Positions 25,297-34,397 of a DNA stretch of 64,000 nucleotides are shown in pieces. This stretch comes from Pelagibius sp. CAU 1746 (GTDB taxonomy: Bacteria; Pseudomonadota; Alphaproteobacteria; Kiloniellales; Kiloniellaceae): contig NZ_JBDOQT010000002.1 in assembly GCF_039839785.1 (NCBI RefSeq), forward strand, positions 310,001 to 374,000, written 5' to 3'. Numbering within the stretch: position 1 is the stretch's first letter; the number at the start of each line of letters is the position of its first letter. Made by a program: the position numbers and the translations under genes. The notes below the pieces were generated by a model. It saw only the letters and a program-made list of their open reading frames with translations, did not search any database and was not told the DNA's origin.

Positions 25297-26205
25297 GTGA
25301 TCTCCCTTTGGATTCCCATCACCGTCTTCGCTGCCTTCATGCAGAACCTGCGCTCTGCCCTGCAGAAGCATCTGAAGGGGCGGCTGTCGACGGGCGGGGC
25401 GAGCTATGTGCGCTTCTTCTATGCCTGGCCCTTCGCGCTGGTCTACGCGGCGGGCGTGCAGCAGATCGGCGGCTTCGAGCTGCCGCAAGCGAACGGCCTC
25501 TTCCTGCTCTACTGCCTGCTGGGCGGGCTCAGCCAGATCGCCTTCACCTTTCTGCTGGTCTATCTCTTCTCCTTCCGCAACTTCGCGGTGGGCACGACCT
25601 ATTCCAAGACCGAGGTGATCCAGGTGGCGTTCCTGGGTCTCATTCTGCTGGGCGACACCATCAGCCTGGTCGGCGTCTTCGCCATCGCCGCCGGCATGGT
25701 CGGAATCCTCGCCCTGTCGGTGGCCCACCAGGACCTGACCTGGAAGACGCTGGCGACCAGCCTCTTCGAGCGCACGACGATGATCGGCCTGCTGTGCGGC
25801 GCCTGCCTGGGCGCCTCGGTGGTGTTCTTCCGCGGCGCCTCGCTCAGCCTGGGTGACGGCGCGGTGGTGATGCGCGCCGCCTTTTCGCTGGCGGTCGCGC
25901 TGACCATGCAGACGGTCATCATGGGCGCCTACCTGCTGTGGCGCGAGCCCGGCCAGATGAGCGCGATCTTCCGCCACTGGAAGCCGTCGCTGCTGGTCGG
26001 GATCTCCGGCTTCCTCGCCTCGGTCGGCTGGTTCACCGCCTTCACGCTGGAGAACGCCGCCTACGTGCGCGCCGTCGGCCAGATCGAACTGGTCTTCACC
26101 TTCATCGCCTCGGTGGTCTTCTTCAAGGAGAAGACCTCGCGCCTGGAGCTGGCCGGCGTCGCCCTCATCCTGGCGGCGATCCTGCTGCTGATCCTCGGCG
26201 GTTAG
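25297..26205 (+). CDS. EamA-family DMT transporter
   Basis: A 302-residue membrane protein with about ten helices in two repeats, ending ILLLILGG. The segments GTTYSKTEVIQVAFLGLILLGD and QIELVFTFIASVVFFKEK are the paired EamA signature regions. It starts with GTG, with AAGGAC upstream. It probably exports small metabolites; the substrate is unknown. It is not close in sequence to the other two DMT proteins of the window (13436 and 60370). Confidence 0.88.
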   Translation: MISLWIPITVFAAFMQNLRSALQKHLKGRLSTGGASYVRFFYAWPFALVYAAGVQQIGGFELPQANGLFLLYCLLGGLSQIAFTFLLVYLFSFRNFAVGTTYSKTEVIQVAFLGLILLGDTISLVGVFAIAAGMVGILALSVAHQDLTWKTLATSLFERTTMIGLLCGACLGASVVFFRGASLSLGDGAVVMRAAFSLAVALTMQTVIMGAYLLWREPGQMSAIFRHWKPSLLVGISGFLASVGWFTAFTLENAAYVRAVGQIELVFTFIASVVFFKEKTSRLELAGVALILAAILLLILGG

Positions 26206-26234
26206 GCGGCGGCCAGGCAGCGGATAGGAGGCGG

Positions 26235-26555
26235 TCAGGCCCGCTGCGCGGCCTCCTGGGGCTGAACTTCGTAGGTGACGGGGCTCGCCAGTTCGCGGAA
26301 GTGGAACAGACGGAAGGCCCGCTCGCCGTTGTAGTCCAGAATGCGCAGGTCGTCCTCCTGGCGCAGGTCGCGCTCGACGGAGACGAAGTGAGCGCCGTAG
26401 CGCTCCTGCGCCAGCGGAATGGGAATCTCGTAGGCCAGGAACTTGTCGATTCCCTTGGTCCGCAACTTCTCCAGCAGTTCGTCATCCGTGGCCGAACCAT
26501 AAGACGTCAGGATGACCAGGGGACCGCTCCCCGTGAAGAGCATAAAGCATTTCAT
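26235..26555 (-). CDS. Small conserved hypothetical protein
   Basis: A 106-residue soluble protein, MKCFMLFTGSGPLVILTSYG onward, with an alpha/beta pattern and no signal peptide. GGAGG is placed ideally before the ATG at 26555, so the gene is probably real; a longer frame to 26627 lacks support. I recall similar short cytosolic proteins in alphaproteobacteria but know no function. It is convergent with the EamA gene, 29 bases away. Confidence 0.75.
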   Translation of the reverse strand: MKCFMLFTGSGPLVILTSYGSATDDELLEKLRTKGIDKFLAYEIPIPLAQERYGAHFVSVERDLRQEDDLRILDYNGERAFRLFHFRELASPVTYEVQPQEAAQRA

Positions 26556-26792
26556 CGCAGGGCCTCCTTCAGTTAACCGAACCATCATACGGTCCGCGCC
26601 GCCGCCCCGTCGAGCCTGGCAGGCCATGCGAACTTCCGGCCCATCTTCAACCTCCGCGTTGTGGCGGCGGCCTCAACCAGGACCTTGAAGCCTCCGCAGA
26701 GCGGCAGCGCTTAGGGACTCTGATATACATCCCCCAGCGCCAGACCTAGAATTCAGGCATATCTTCTCTTACCCGGACGCGGGACACGCAGG

Positions 26793-28541
26793 ATGGGTGA
26801 ACCAAGAACGCAGCGGCGCCTCGCGGCGATCCTCGCCGCCGACATCGCCGGCTATTCGCGGCTGATGGGGGCCGATGAAGCCGGAACGCTCGCCGCCATG
26901 AGCACCGTCTGGAGCGAGCATTTCAATCCCGCCGTCGCCATCCACCACGGCCGGATCGTCAAGATGATGGGAGACGGCGCGCTGGTCGAGTTCGCCAGCG
27001 CGGTCGAAGCGGTGGATTGCGCCCTTGCCGTTCAACAGGCCATGGCGTCCTTCAAGCAGTCGCGCCCCGGCCGAGCCCCGCTGGAATTCCGCATCGGCGT
27101 GAACCTCGGTGACATCGTCTTCGAAGGTGACGACATCTTCGGCGACGGCGTCAATGTGGCGGCACGCCTGGAGGGACGGGCGCCGGCCGGCGGCGTGCTG
27201 ATTTCCGATTCGATTCATGCGCAGGTCAAGGGCAAGGTCGGCGTCAGCTTCGAAGACGCAGGCGCTTTCACTCTCAAGAACATCGAGACGCCGGTCCGGG
27301 CTTGGCGTTGGACGGGCGACGGCACCGCCACGGAGGAACAAGCAGCGGCCGGCCCGCACACCCTTCCCTCCATCGCGGTCCTGCCCTTCGCCATCATGTC
27401 CGGCGACCCGGAGCAGGAGTACTTCGCCGACGGACTGGTGGAGGACATCATAACGACTCTTTCCAAGCTGGCAGGGCTGCGCGTGATCGCGCGCAATTCG
27501 ACCTTCGTCTACAAGGGTCAGGCCGTCGACATCCGTACAGTGGCCAAGCAACTCGGCGTGCACTACGTCCTCGAGGGCAGCGTGCGCCGGGCCGGCGGGC
27601 GCATCCGCATCACGGCGCAGCTCATCGATGCCGAGGGTTCGCATGTCTGGGCCGAGCGCTATGACAGGGCTATCGACGATATCTTCGCCGTTCAGGACGA
27701 AATCACCCTGGTCCTTGCGACCGAGATGCAGGTCAAGCTGACGGAGGGCGAGCAGGCGCGGCTGCGCTACACCACGACCGGCAATGTGGAGGCCTGGAGT
27801 TTCTGGGTCCAGGGTCTCCATCACTATCGCCAGTCGGTCACAAAAGAGAGCCTGGGCGCCGCGCTCTCTTGCTGGACCAAGGCGCTGGCGCTCGACGCCA
27901 CCTCGTCCTCGCTTAATGCGATGATCAGCCTGGTGCACTACGCCGACGCCCGCTTTGGTTGGTGGGAGGACCGGGAAACGGCGCATGAGAAAGCCATGAG
28001 CTATGCCGAGCGCGCACTGGACCTCGACCCGGAGAACCCAGACGCCAATGTGACGGCGGGCCTCGCCTTGCTGCAGGCCGGGCGCCACGAAGAGGCCGCG
28101 GCAAAAGCACGGCGGGCGGCGCAACTCGCGCCGGGTTCGGCCGACGCGGCGAGCTTCGGCTGCTTCATTCTTGCTTTTGCGGGATTCCCCGATGAAGCGG
28201 TCACCCATGGCGAGCGCGCATTGACGCTGAGTCCGAACTATCCCGCCTCCTATCTGGGGCACCTCGGCAACGCCTATCGGCTCGCCGGGAGAACCGAGGA
28301 AGCCATCGCCGCCTTCAAGGCCTACCACGCGCGGGTTCCCGGCTTTGGCTTGGTCGACCTCGTGCTCGTCTATCAGCAGTCCGGCCGGCCGGAAGAAGCA
28401 GCGCGCAAAGCCGAACAGCTCCTCACCCTTCGCAAAGGCTTCACGATCGCCAACTGGGCGAGCACGCAGTACCGGGCGGACAAGCAAGGACTGCAAGCGG
28501 ATATCGAGGCCCTGCGCGCCGCCGGGCTTCCGATGAGCTGA
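26793..28541 (+). CDS. Class III adenylate/guanylate cyclase with TolB-like and TPR regions
   Basis: 582 residues. Residues about 10-180 form a class III cyclase catalytic domain (ILAADIAGYSRLMG with metal-binding aspartates, KMMGDGALVEF, RIGVNLGDI, GDGVNVAARLE). A TolB/FlgO-like domain follows (IAVLPFAIMSGDPEQEYFADGLVEDI, LGVHYVLEGSVRR, AQLIDAEGSHVWAERYDR), then TPR-like helices to the end. This composite is common in rhizobia and relatives. It probably makes cAMP in response to an unknown cue. No membrane helix is seen. It is monocistronic. Confidence 0.9.
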   Translation: MGEPRTQRRLAAILAADIAGYSRLMGADEAGTLAAMSTVWSEHFNPAVAIHHGRIVKMMGDGALVEFASAVEAVDCALAVQQAMASFKQSRPGRAPLEFRIGVNLGDIVFEGDDIFGDGVNVAARLEGRAPAGGVLISDSIHAQVKGKVGVSFEDAGAFTLKNIETPVRAWRWTGDGTATEEQAAAGPHTLPSIAVLPFAIMSGDPEQEYFADGLVEDIITTLSKLAGLRVIARNSTFVYKGQAVDIRTVAKQLGVHYVLEGSVRRAGGRIRITAQLIDAEGSHVWAERYDRAIDDIFAVQDEITLVLATEMQVKLTEGEQARLRYTTTGNVEAWSFWVQGLHHYRQSVTKESLGAALSCWTKALALDATSSSLNAMISLVHYADARFGWWEDRETAHEKAMSYAERALDLDPENPDANVTAGLALLQAGRHEEAAAKARRAAQLAPGSADAASFGCFILAFAGFPDEAVTHGERALTLSPNYPASYLGHLGNAYRLAGRTEEAIAAFKAYHARVPGFGLVDLVLVYQQSGRPEEAARKAEQLLTLRKGFTIANWASTQYRADKQGLQADIEALRAAGLPMS

Positions 28542-28549
28542 CGGCTGCT

Positions 28550-28586
28550 CTGGCCATTCCCCTCCCCCAACCCTAATATCGCGCGG
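28550..28586 (+). promoter_or_regulatory. Candidate promoter, C-tract spacer type
   Basis: CTGGCCA, 17 bases rich in C, TAATAT, matching the element at 25096-25132 in sequence and spacing. It lies 36 bases before the ligase start codon. Confidence 0.45.
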
Positions 28587-28621
28587 CAATGTGAGGCCAT
28601 TTCGGGGAGAAAGCACACGTA

Positions 28622-30247
28622 ATGTACGACGGTTTGCGCGACGAGCGGCGCTGGGTGCTGCCGGAGGCTTTGCGGTTCCAGGCCGAGGTTCGGGGAGACA
28701 GCCCCTTCCTGACCGCGGTCAGCGACGGCGCGGCTCTGACCTACGCCCAGGCGGCGGACGAGGCCGACAGGGTCGCCGGCTTCTTCGCCGGGCTGGAGGT
28801 CAAGCCGGGCGAGCCGGTGGCGCTGCTGCTGCCCAACGGCCTGAACTTCGTGCGGGTCTGGCTGGGGCTCCTGCGCCTGGGCGCCGTTGTCGTCCCCCTC
28901 AACAGCGAGCTGAAGGGCGCCTTCCTGGCCCACCAGCTCTCCGACACCGGCTGCCGCGTCGCGGTGCTGGACGCGGAGCGGCTGGCGCGCATCGCGGAGA
29001 TCGCCGAACGCTTGCCGGCGCTGGAACGGCTGGTCGTCGACGGTGCGGCGGACGAGTCACCCGCGCCCTTTCATGGCATAGCCTTGTCCGACTGGCGCAA
29101 GGCGCCGCCCTGGAACGGGCCGCTGCCCGCCGCTTCCGACACCGCCTGCATCATGTATACCTCCGGCACCACCGGGCCGGCCAAGGGCGTGCTGATGCCG
29201 CACGCCCACTGCTTCCTCTTCGGGCTGGGCACCATCGACAACTTCGCGCTGACGCCCGAGGACCGCTTCTACATCTGCCTGCCGCTGTTCCACGCCAACG
29301 GCCTGTTCATGCAACTGGGCGCGACGCTCATCGCCGGGGCCAGCGCCGCCCTGCGCGAGCGCTTCAGCGCCTCCTCCTGGATCGCCGACATCCGCCGCTT
29401 CGAGGCCACCGCCTCCAACCTGCTGGGCGCGGTCACCGCCTTCATCCTGGCCCAGCCGCCGGGGCACGACGACCGCGGCCACCGCCTGCGCGTGGTCGGC
29501 GCCGCGCCCGACGCCCCGGCCCATGACGAGGCCCTGCGCGAACGCTTCGGCGTCGCCGACGTGGTGCCGCTCTACGGCATGACCGAGGTCAACATCCCGC
29601 TCTACGGCGAGCTGGGCCGCCCGCGCCCGGGCACCTGCGGCAAGGTCTACGACCGCTACTTCGAGGTGGAGGTGCGCGACCCCGAAAGCGACCGGGCGCT
29701 GCCGCCGGGCAGCGTCGGCGAGATCATGGTGCGCCCCAAGGCGGCCTTCGGCTTCACCACCGGGTATCACGGCCTGCCCGACAAGACGGTCGAGGCGTGG
29801 CGGAACCTGTGGTTCCATACCGGCGACGCAGCGGTGATGGAGGACGACGGCTACATCACCTTCGTCGACCGCATGAAGGACTGCATCCGCCGGCGCGGCG
29901 AGAACATCTCCTCCTTCGAGGTGGAAGCCGCCATCGAGCGCCTGCCCGGCGTGACGGAGGCGGCGGCCTACGCCGTGCCCGCCGGCATCGAAGGCGGCGA
30001 GGACGAGATCATGCTGGCCGTGGTGCCGGCGCCGGGCGCGAAGGTGACGGCAGCCGAGGTCGCCGCCCAGGCGGAGAAGGAACTGCCGCGCTACGCCCAG
30101 CCGCGCTTCATTGAAATGCTGCCGGAGCTTCCCAAGACTCCCACCGGCAAAGTGCAGAAGGCGAAACTGCGCAGCCGCGGCGTGGCGAAAACGACCTGGG
30201 ATTCCACGCATGAGGGTGTTCCGGCAGATCAAAGCGACTCTGAATAG
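28622..30247 (+). CDS. AMP-dependent acyl-CoA synthetase/ligase
   Basis: A 541-residue member of the ANL superfamily that activates a carboxylic acid with ATP and transfers it to CoA. P-loop YTSGTTGPAKGVLM near residue 180, LYGMTEVNIPLYGE, WFHTGDAAVMEDDGYI, FVDRMKDCIRRRGENISSFEVE and the C-terminal PKTPTGKVQKAKLR lysine motif are all present. It is most like CaiC/crotonobetaine or medium/aryl-acid CoA ligases; the substrate is not determinable. An MFS transporter follows at 116 bases, suggesting uptake and activation of the same acid. Confidence 0.9.
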   Translation: MYDGLRDERRWVLPEALRFQAEVRGDSPFLTAVSDGAALTYAQAADEADRVAGFFAGLEVKPGEPVALLLPNGLNFVRVWLGLLRLGAVVVPLNSELKGAFLAHQLSDTGCRVAVLDAERLARIAEIAERLPALERLVVDGAADESPAPFHGIALSDWRKAPPWNGPLPAASDTACIMYTSGTTGPAKGVLMPHAHCFLFGLGTIDNFALTPEDRFYICLPLFHANGLFMQLGATLIAGASAALRERFSASSWIADIRRFEATASNLLGAVTAFILAQPPGHDDRGHRLRVVGAAPDAPAHDEALRERFGVADVVPLYGMTEVNIPLYGELGRPRPGTCGKVYDRYFEVEVRDPESDRALPPGSVGEIMVRPKAAFGFTTGYHGLPDKTVEAWRNLWFHTGDAAVMEDDGYITFVDRMKDCIRRRGENISSFEVEAAIERLPGVTEAAAYAVPAGIEGGEDEIMLAVVPAPGAKVTAAEVAAQAEKELPRYAQPRFIEMLPELPKTPTGKVQKAKLRSRGVAKTTWDSTHEGVPADQSDSE

Positions 30248-30363
30248 CTTCCCGATACAACGGAAACGCAAGAAGACCGATCTCGACATCGCTCTGAAAC
30301 GAGTCGGGTATATGCGTTACACTGTGTCGACAATGCCGGCATTATCGGACGAGGAGCCGTGCC

Positions 30364-31584
30364 GTGCCTCAAATCACAGACCAAGCGCACCAGGACCGCG
30401 AACCCGCCTACCGCTGGGTCATCGCCTTCACGGCGGCGGCGATGCTGGCCGTCGTCATGGGCCAATTGGTGAACGGCCTTTCGGTCTTCTTCATCCCGCT
30501 GGAGCGGGCTTTCGGCTGGGCGCGCGGCGATATCGCCTTCATCAACACCGTCGGCCTCATCGGGCTGGCGGTCGGCGGCATCGTCATGGGCCGCATCGCC
30601 GACCGGGCCGAAATCCGCAAGGTCTGCCTCTTCAGCGTCGCCGTGACCAGCCTCTGCGTGTTCGCGGCCGCCTGGGCCGAAGCGCTGTGGCAGTTCTACC
30701 TGCTGTTCTTCCTGGCCGGGGCCTTCGGCGGCGGCGCGCTCTTTGCGCCCCTGATCGCGCTGGTCGGCAACTGGTTCCACAAGGGAGGGGGTCTCGCCAT
30801 CGGTATCGCCGCGGCGGGCCAGGGCGTCGGCCAGGGCGGCGTTCCCTTCGGCACCGCCTTCCTCATCGAGGCGCTGGGCTGGCGCGGCGCTTTCATGGCC
30901 CAGGGCCTCATCACCCTGGCCCTGCTGCTGCCGCTGGCCCTGCTGATGCGCGCGCCGCCGCAGCGCGGCGCCCATGCCACGGGAGGCCGGGAGGACGCCC
31001 CACCCCTGCCGCTCAGCACGGTCATTCCAACGATGAGTTTGGCGGTGCTGATGTGCTGCACCTGCATGGCGGTGCCGCTGATGCATCTGGTGCCGCTGAT
31101 CCAGGGCTACGGGATCTCGGCAACGGAAGCCAGCAGTGTGCTCTTCGCGATGATGATCGCCGCCATCGTCGGCCGCGTCGCCTTCGGGCAGCTCGCCGAC
31201 ATGATCGGCGCCATCCCCGCCTATATGACTGCCTCATTGTGGCAAACGGTTCTGGTCTTCGTCTTCACGCAGATCACCGACCTGGACATGCTCTATGTCT
31301 TCGCGCCGATCTACGGCTTCGGCTACGCCGGGGTGATGACCGGCGTGCTGACCACCACACGCGCCCTGACGCCCGCCACGCGCCGGGCGGGCGCGACCGG
31401 CATCATCCTGGCTTTCGGCTGGCTGGGGCACGGCCTGGGCGGCTACCAGGGCGGGCTGTTCTACGACCTGACCGGCGGCTACGACGTGAGCTTCGCGAAT
31501 GCCGCGCTGGCCGGAGTCCTCAACCTGGTTGTCGTCGGCTCGCTGTACCTCGCGCTCCGGCGCCGGGCCGCGCTCCCGGCCTAG
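30364..31584 (+). CDS. MFS transporter
   Basis: A 406-residue protein of 12 helices. GRIADRAEIRK after helix 2-3 is the family loop motif, and FVFTQITDLDMLYVFAPIYGFGYAGVM is typical of the oxalate/formate-antiporter-like or monocarboxylate branch. GTG start with GAGGAGCC upstream. Its stop codon overlaps the stop of the convergent ArsR gene by four bases. It follows an acyl-CoA ligase, so carboxylate transport is plausible. Confidence 0.85.
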   Translation: MPQITDQAHQDREPAYRWVIAFTAAAMLAVVMGQLVNGLSVFFIPLERAFGWARGDIAFINTVGLIGLAVGGIVMGRIADRAEIRKVCLFSVAVTSLCVFAAAWAEALWQFYLLFFLAGAFGGGALFAPLIALVGNWFHKGGGLAIGIAAAGQGVGQGGVPFGTAFLIEALGWRGAFMAQGLITLALLLPLALLMRAPPQRGAHATGGREDAPPLPLSTVIPTMSLAVLMCCTCMAVPLMHLVPLIQGYGISATEASSVLFAMMIAAIVGRVAFGQLADMIGAIPAYMTASLWQTVLVFVFTQITDLDMLYVFAPIYGFGYAGVMTGVLTTTRALTPATRRAGATGIILAFGWLGHGLGGYQGGLFYDLTGGYDVSFANAALAGVLNLVVVGSLYLALRRRAALPA

Positions 31585-32267
31585 GACAGCGGAAACTTCC
31601 GCCGGAAGGCCGCCTCCCCTTTCGCAGAAAAACGGACGATCCGGGTACCGCCGACGCGCTGCGCCCAGCCGAGATCCTCGAAGCGCCCCAGGAGCGCGCG
31701 GCCGAGACTGCCCGCCAGATGCGAGCGGCGCTCGCTCCAGTCCAGGCACTCGCGGCACAGCGGGCTGCGCTGGGCGGCGAGGCCCTCCAGATCCAGGCCG
31801 AAGCGCTGCATGAAGCCACAGCCGGCGTCGCTCAGGTCGAGCCCCGCCCCGCCCAGCGTCAGGAACCCGCGGGCGACGAGGCTGTCGTAAAGCCGGATGC
31901 CGAGATCGCCGGCCAGATGGTTGTAGCAGACCCGCGCCTTGCGCAGCTCCGGGTCCCGCGGACCGGTACGGCTGCGCAGGTGGCCGGCACCGGCGGCAAG
32001 CCCCATGAGCGCCTCCAACACCGCGGCCACCTCCGCGCCGGCCAGGGTGAAATACTTGTGCCGCCCCTGTTTGCGTTGCCGCAGCAGGCCGCCCTGGTCC
32101 AGCTTGGCCAGGTGGGCACTGGCGGTCTGCTGGGTGACCCCCGCCTCCGCCGCCAGTTCGCTGGCGGTCAGCGCCTTGCCGCTCATCAGCGCGGTCAGCA
32201 TGTTGGCGCGGGCGGGATCGCCGATCAGTGCGGCGAGGCCTGCGATGTCCGGGCCTTCTTTCATCAT
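31581..32267 (-). CDS. ArsR/SmtB-family regulator with cysteine-containing C-terminal extension
   Basis: 228 residues. The first 95 or so form an ArsR winged helix (LIGDPARANMLTALM, LTASELAAEAGVTQQTASAHLAKL, GRHKYFTLAG). The rest carries an extension with RVCYNHLAGDLG and CRECLDWSERRSHLAG, a known subclass of ArsR proteins. MM at 32267 with AGGCAGGAA upstream is chosen over a far upstream start. It is divergent from the NIPSNAP/ABM pair and near the Acr3 gene; whether it senses arsenite or another ligand is unclear. Confidence 0.87.
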   Translation of the reverse strand: MMKEGPDIAGLAALIGDPARANMLTALMSGKALTASELAAEAGVTQQTASAHLAKLDQGGLLRQRKQGRHKYFTLAGAEVAAVLEALMGLAAGAGHLRSRTGPRDPELRKARVCYNHLAGDLGIRLYDSLVARGFLTLGGAGLDLSDAGCGFMQRFGLDLEGLAAQRSPLCRECLDWSERRSHLAGSLGRALLGRFEDLGWAQRVGGTRIVRFSAKGEAAFRRKFPLS

Positions 32268-32287
32268 TTCCTGCCTTTCATAGTTCG

Positions 32288-32303
32288 ATGCTAAACGAAG
32301 CAT
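32288..32303. promoter_or_regulatory. Candidate ArsR operator
   Basis: ATGCT, six bases, AGCAT: an inverted repeat 20 bases upstream of the ArsR start, in the region shared with the divergent NIPSNAP gene. Confidence 0.45.
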
Positions 32304-32379
32304 GCATGCCGGACAAGGCGCTAGGATCGCACCCTTAAAGCTTCCTGACAGACTACTGAAAACAGGTTCGAGGAGCCCC

Positions 32380-32709
32380 ATGCTGACCTGCGTCATCCGC
32401 TACCACATCGACCCGGCCAAGAAGGATCGCTTCGCCCAATACGCTCAAAACTGGGGCCAAGCCATTCCGCGCTGCGGGGCCGGGCTCATCGGCTACTTCG
32501 CCCCGCACGAGGGCTCCACCACCCTGGCCTACGGCATCTACAACGTTAAGAGCCTGGCCGACTATGAGGCCTACCGCGCGCGTCTCGCGGTCGACCCGCT
32601 GGGCCGGGAGAACTACGCCTTCGCACAGCGCGAGAAGTTCCTGCTGCGCGAGGACCGCACCTTCGTGAAGCTGGTTTCGGCGCCCCACGCAGGCGGAGAG
32701 GGCGCATGA
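32380..32709 (+). CDS. NIPSNAP family protein
   Basis: A 109-residue dimeric alpha/beta-barrel protein: MLTCVIRYHIDPAKKDRFAQY, GLIGYFAPHEGSTTLAYGI and FVKLVSAP. Start at 32380 with GAGGAG at good spacing. It overlaps the next gene by four bases (ATGA), so the two are translated together. The function is not known for bacterial members. It is divergent from an ArsR regulator that may control it. Confidence 0.85.
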   Translation: MLTCVIRYHIDPAKKDRFAQYAQNWGQAIPRCGAGLIGYFAPHEGSTTLAYGIYNVKSLADYEAYRARLAVDPLGRENYAFAQREKFLLREDRTFVKLVSAPHAGGEGA

Positions 32710-33053
32710 TCGCCGTCATCTTCGAAGTGGCTCCGGCCGAGGGCCGCAAGCAGGATTACCTGGAGCTGGCCGCCGAGCTGCGTCCGCTGCTCGAGACCAT
32801 CGACGGTTTCGTCTCGGTGGAACGGTTCCAAAGCCTCTCGGATCCGGACAAGGTGCTTTCCCTGTCCTTCTTCCGCGACGAGGCGGCGGTACGGCAGTGG
32901 CGCGGCCTGAACGCCCACCGCAACGCCCAGGCGCAGGGCCGGCTGGGCGTCTTCGCGGACTACCGCCTGAGGGTCGCCGAGGTGATCCGCGACTACGGCC
33001 TGACGGAACGGGCAGAGGCGCCCGCCGACAGCCGGCGTGCCCACGCCGGCTAA
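32706..33053 (+). CDS. Antibiotic biosynthesis monooxygenase (ABM) domain protein
   Basis: 115 residues with an ABM ferredoxin-like barrel: MIAVIFEVAPAEGRKQDYLE, RPLLETIDGFVSVERFQS, VLSLSFFRDEAAVRQWRG and NAQAQGRLGVFADYRL. Such proteins act as cofactor-free oxygenases or heme-associated enzymes. Coupled by a four-base overlap to the NIPSNAP gene. The substrate is unknown. Confidence 0.87.
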   Translation: MIAVIFEVAPAEGRKQDYLELAAELRPLLETIDGFVSVERFQSLSDPDKVLSLSFFRDEAAVRQWRGLNAHRNAQAQGRLGVFADYRLRVAEVIRDYGLTERAEAPADSRRAHAG

Positions 33054-33067
33054 GCCCCCGCACCGTC

Positions 33068-34147
33068 TCAGCCCGGGAAGTGCCCGCGGGTGCGATTGGC
33101 GAAGGCGACCAATGACAGCATGACCGGCACTTCGACCAGCACGCCGACGACGGTGGTCAGCGCCGCGCCGGAATTGAGCCCGAAGAGGCTGATGGCGACG
33201 GCGACCGCCAGCTCGAAGAAGTTCGAGGTGCCGATCAGGGCGCAGGGCGCAGCGACGTTGAAGGGCACGCGCCAGAGGTAGGCCGCGCCGTAGGCGACGA
33301 TGAAGATGCCGTAGGACTGCACCAGCAGCGGCAGGGCGATGAGGACGATGAGCAGCGGCCGCTCCAGGATCACGTGACCCTGGAAGCCGAAGAGCAACAC
33401 CACCGTGGCCAGCAGCGCCACCACCGAGAAGGGCTTCACTTTCTGGGTGAAGCGCGTGACGGCGGCCTCCCCGTTCCCGCCGTTGCGCGCCGCACGTGAG
33501 AGATGGCGGCGGGTCAGGATGCCGGCGATGAGCGGGATCACCACGTAGAGCCCGACGGAGAGCAGCAGCGTCTGCCAGGGCACGTCGATATCGGTGACGC
33601 CCAGAAGGAAGGCGACGATAGGCGCGAAGGCGAAGACCATGATGACGTCGTTCAGCGACACCTGGACCAGGGTGTAGGTGGCATCGCCTCTTGTAAGCTG
33701 CGACCAGACGAAGACCATGGCCGTGCAGGGCGCCGCGCCGAGCAGGATGAGGCCGGCGATATACTGCTGCGCGTCGGCGGGAGCGATGAGATCGGCAAAA
33801 AAGACCTCGAAGAACAGGACGCCCAGCGCCACCATGGTGAAGGGCTTCACCAGCCAGTTCACGACGATGGTAATCACCAGACCCTTCGGCCGCTCGCCGA
33901 TGCGCCGCAGGCTGGCGAAATCCACGTTCACCATCATGGGGTAGACCATGCCCCAAATGAGGACGGCGACCACCAGGTTCACCGAGGCGTATTCCAGCCC
34001 GGCAAGGCCGCGGAACACCCCCGGCAGGGCATTGCCCAGGCCGATGCCTGCGGCGATGCAGAGCGCGACCCAGACCGAGAGCCATTTTTCGAAGAACCCG
34101 ATCCCACCGGCGGCCGGCTCGACCGCACTAAGTGCTTCACTTTTCAC
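33068..34147 (-). CDS. Acr3-type arsenite efflux permease
   Basis: A 359-residue inner-membrane protein with about ten helices that extrudes arsenite. It has the Acr3 features [13 protein letters not shown], the essential cysteine in [15 protein letters not shown], and [13 protein letters not shown]. The length is normal. It stands alone with no arsC or arsH beside it; an ArsR-family gene lies 800 bases further along, separated by the NIPSNAP/ABM pair, so local control is uncertain. Confidence 0.93.
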   Translation of the reverse strand: MKSEALSAVEPAAGGIGFFEKWLSVWVALCIAAGIGLGNALPGVFRGLAGLEYASVNLVVAVLIWGMVYPMMVNVDFASLRRIGERPKGLVITIVVNWLVKPFTMVALGVLFFEVFFADLIAPADAQQYIAGLILLGAAPCTAMVFVWSQLTRGDATYTLVQVSLNDVIMVFAFAPIVAFLLGVTDIDVPWQTLLLSVGLYVVIPLIAGILTRRHLSRAARNGGNGEAAVTRFTQKVKPFSVVALLATVVLLFGFQGHVILERPLLIVLIALPLLVQSYGIFIVAYGAAYLWRVPFNVAAPCALIGTSNFFELAVAVAISLFGLNSGAALTTVVGVLVEVPVMLSLVAFANRTRGHFPG

Positions 34148-34397
34148 AGAATCTCCGCCTTTCGTCGATGCTCCGGCAGCGCCGCAGGAGCCGCCGCGGG
34201 ACTATGCCGCAAAACCCCCGGAGACAACAACGGCCCGATGACGCAGCCGGCCGGCCCGCCGGATTTTTCAACCCCGCCGCTAGGCAAAGCTTCCCTCTTT
34301 GTGCGATAAGGTTTCCAGCAGGGATTTCCGGGGACGGTGCTCAGGCCGTCCGGCGGAGCCGGTCGGCATCGTCTTGGGAGAGGCGGCTTAGGGCGCC

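Noticed and set aside
30364-33053. Arsenic resistance operon from MFS to Acr3
   Set aside because: Gene orientations differ and there is no ArsC; the MFS pairs better with the acyl-CoA ligase, so only Acr3 is called as an arsenic gene.
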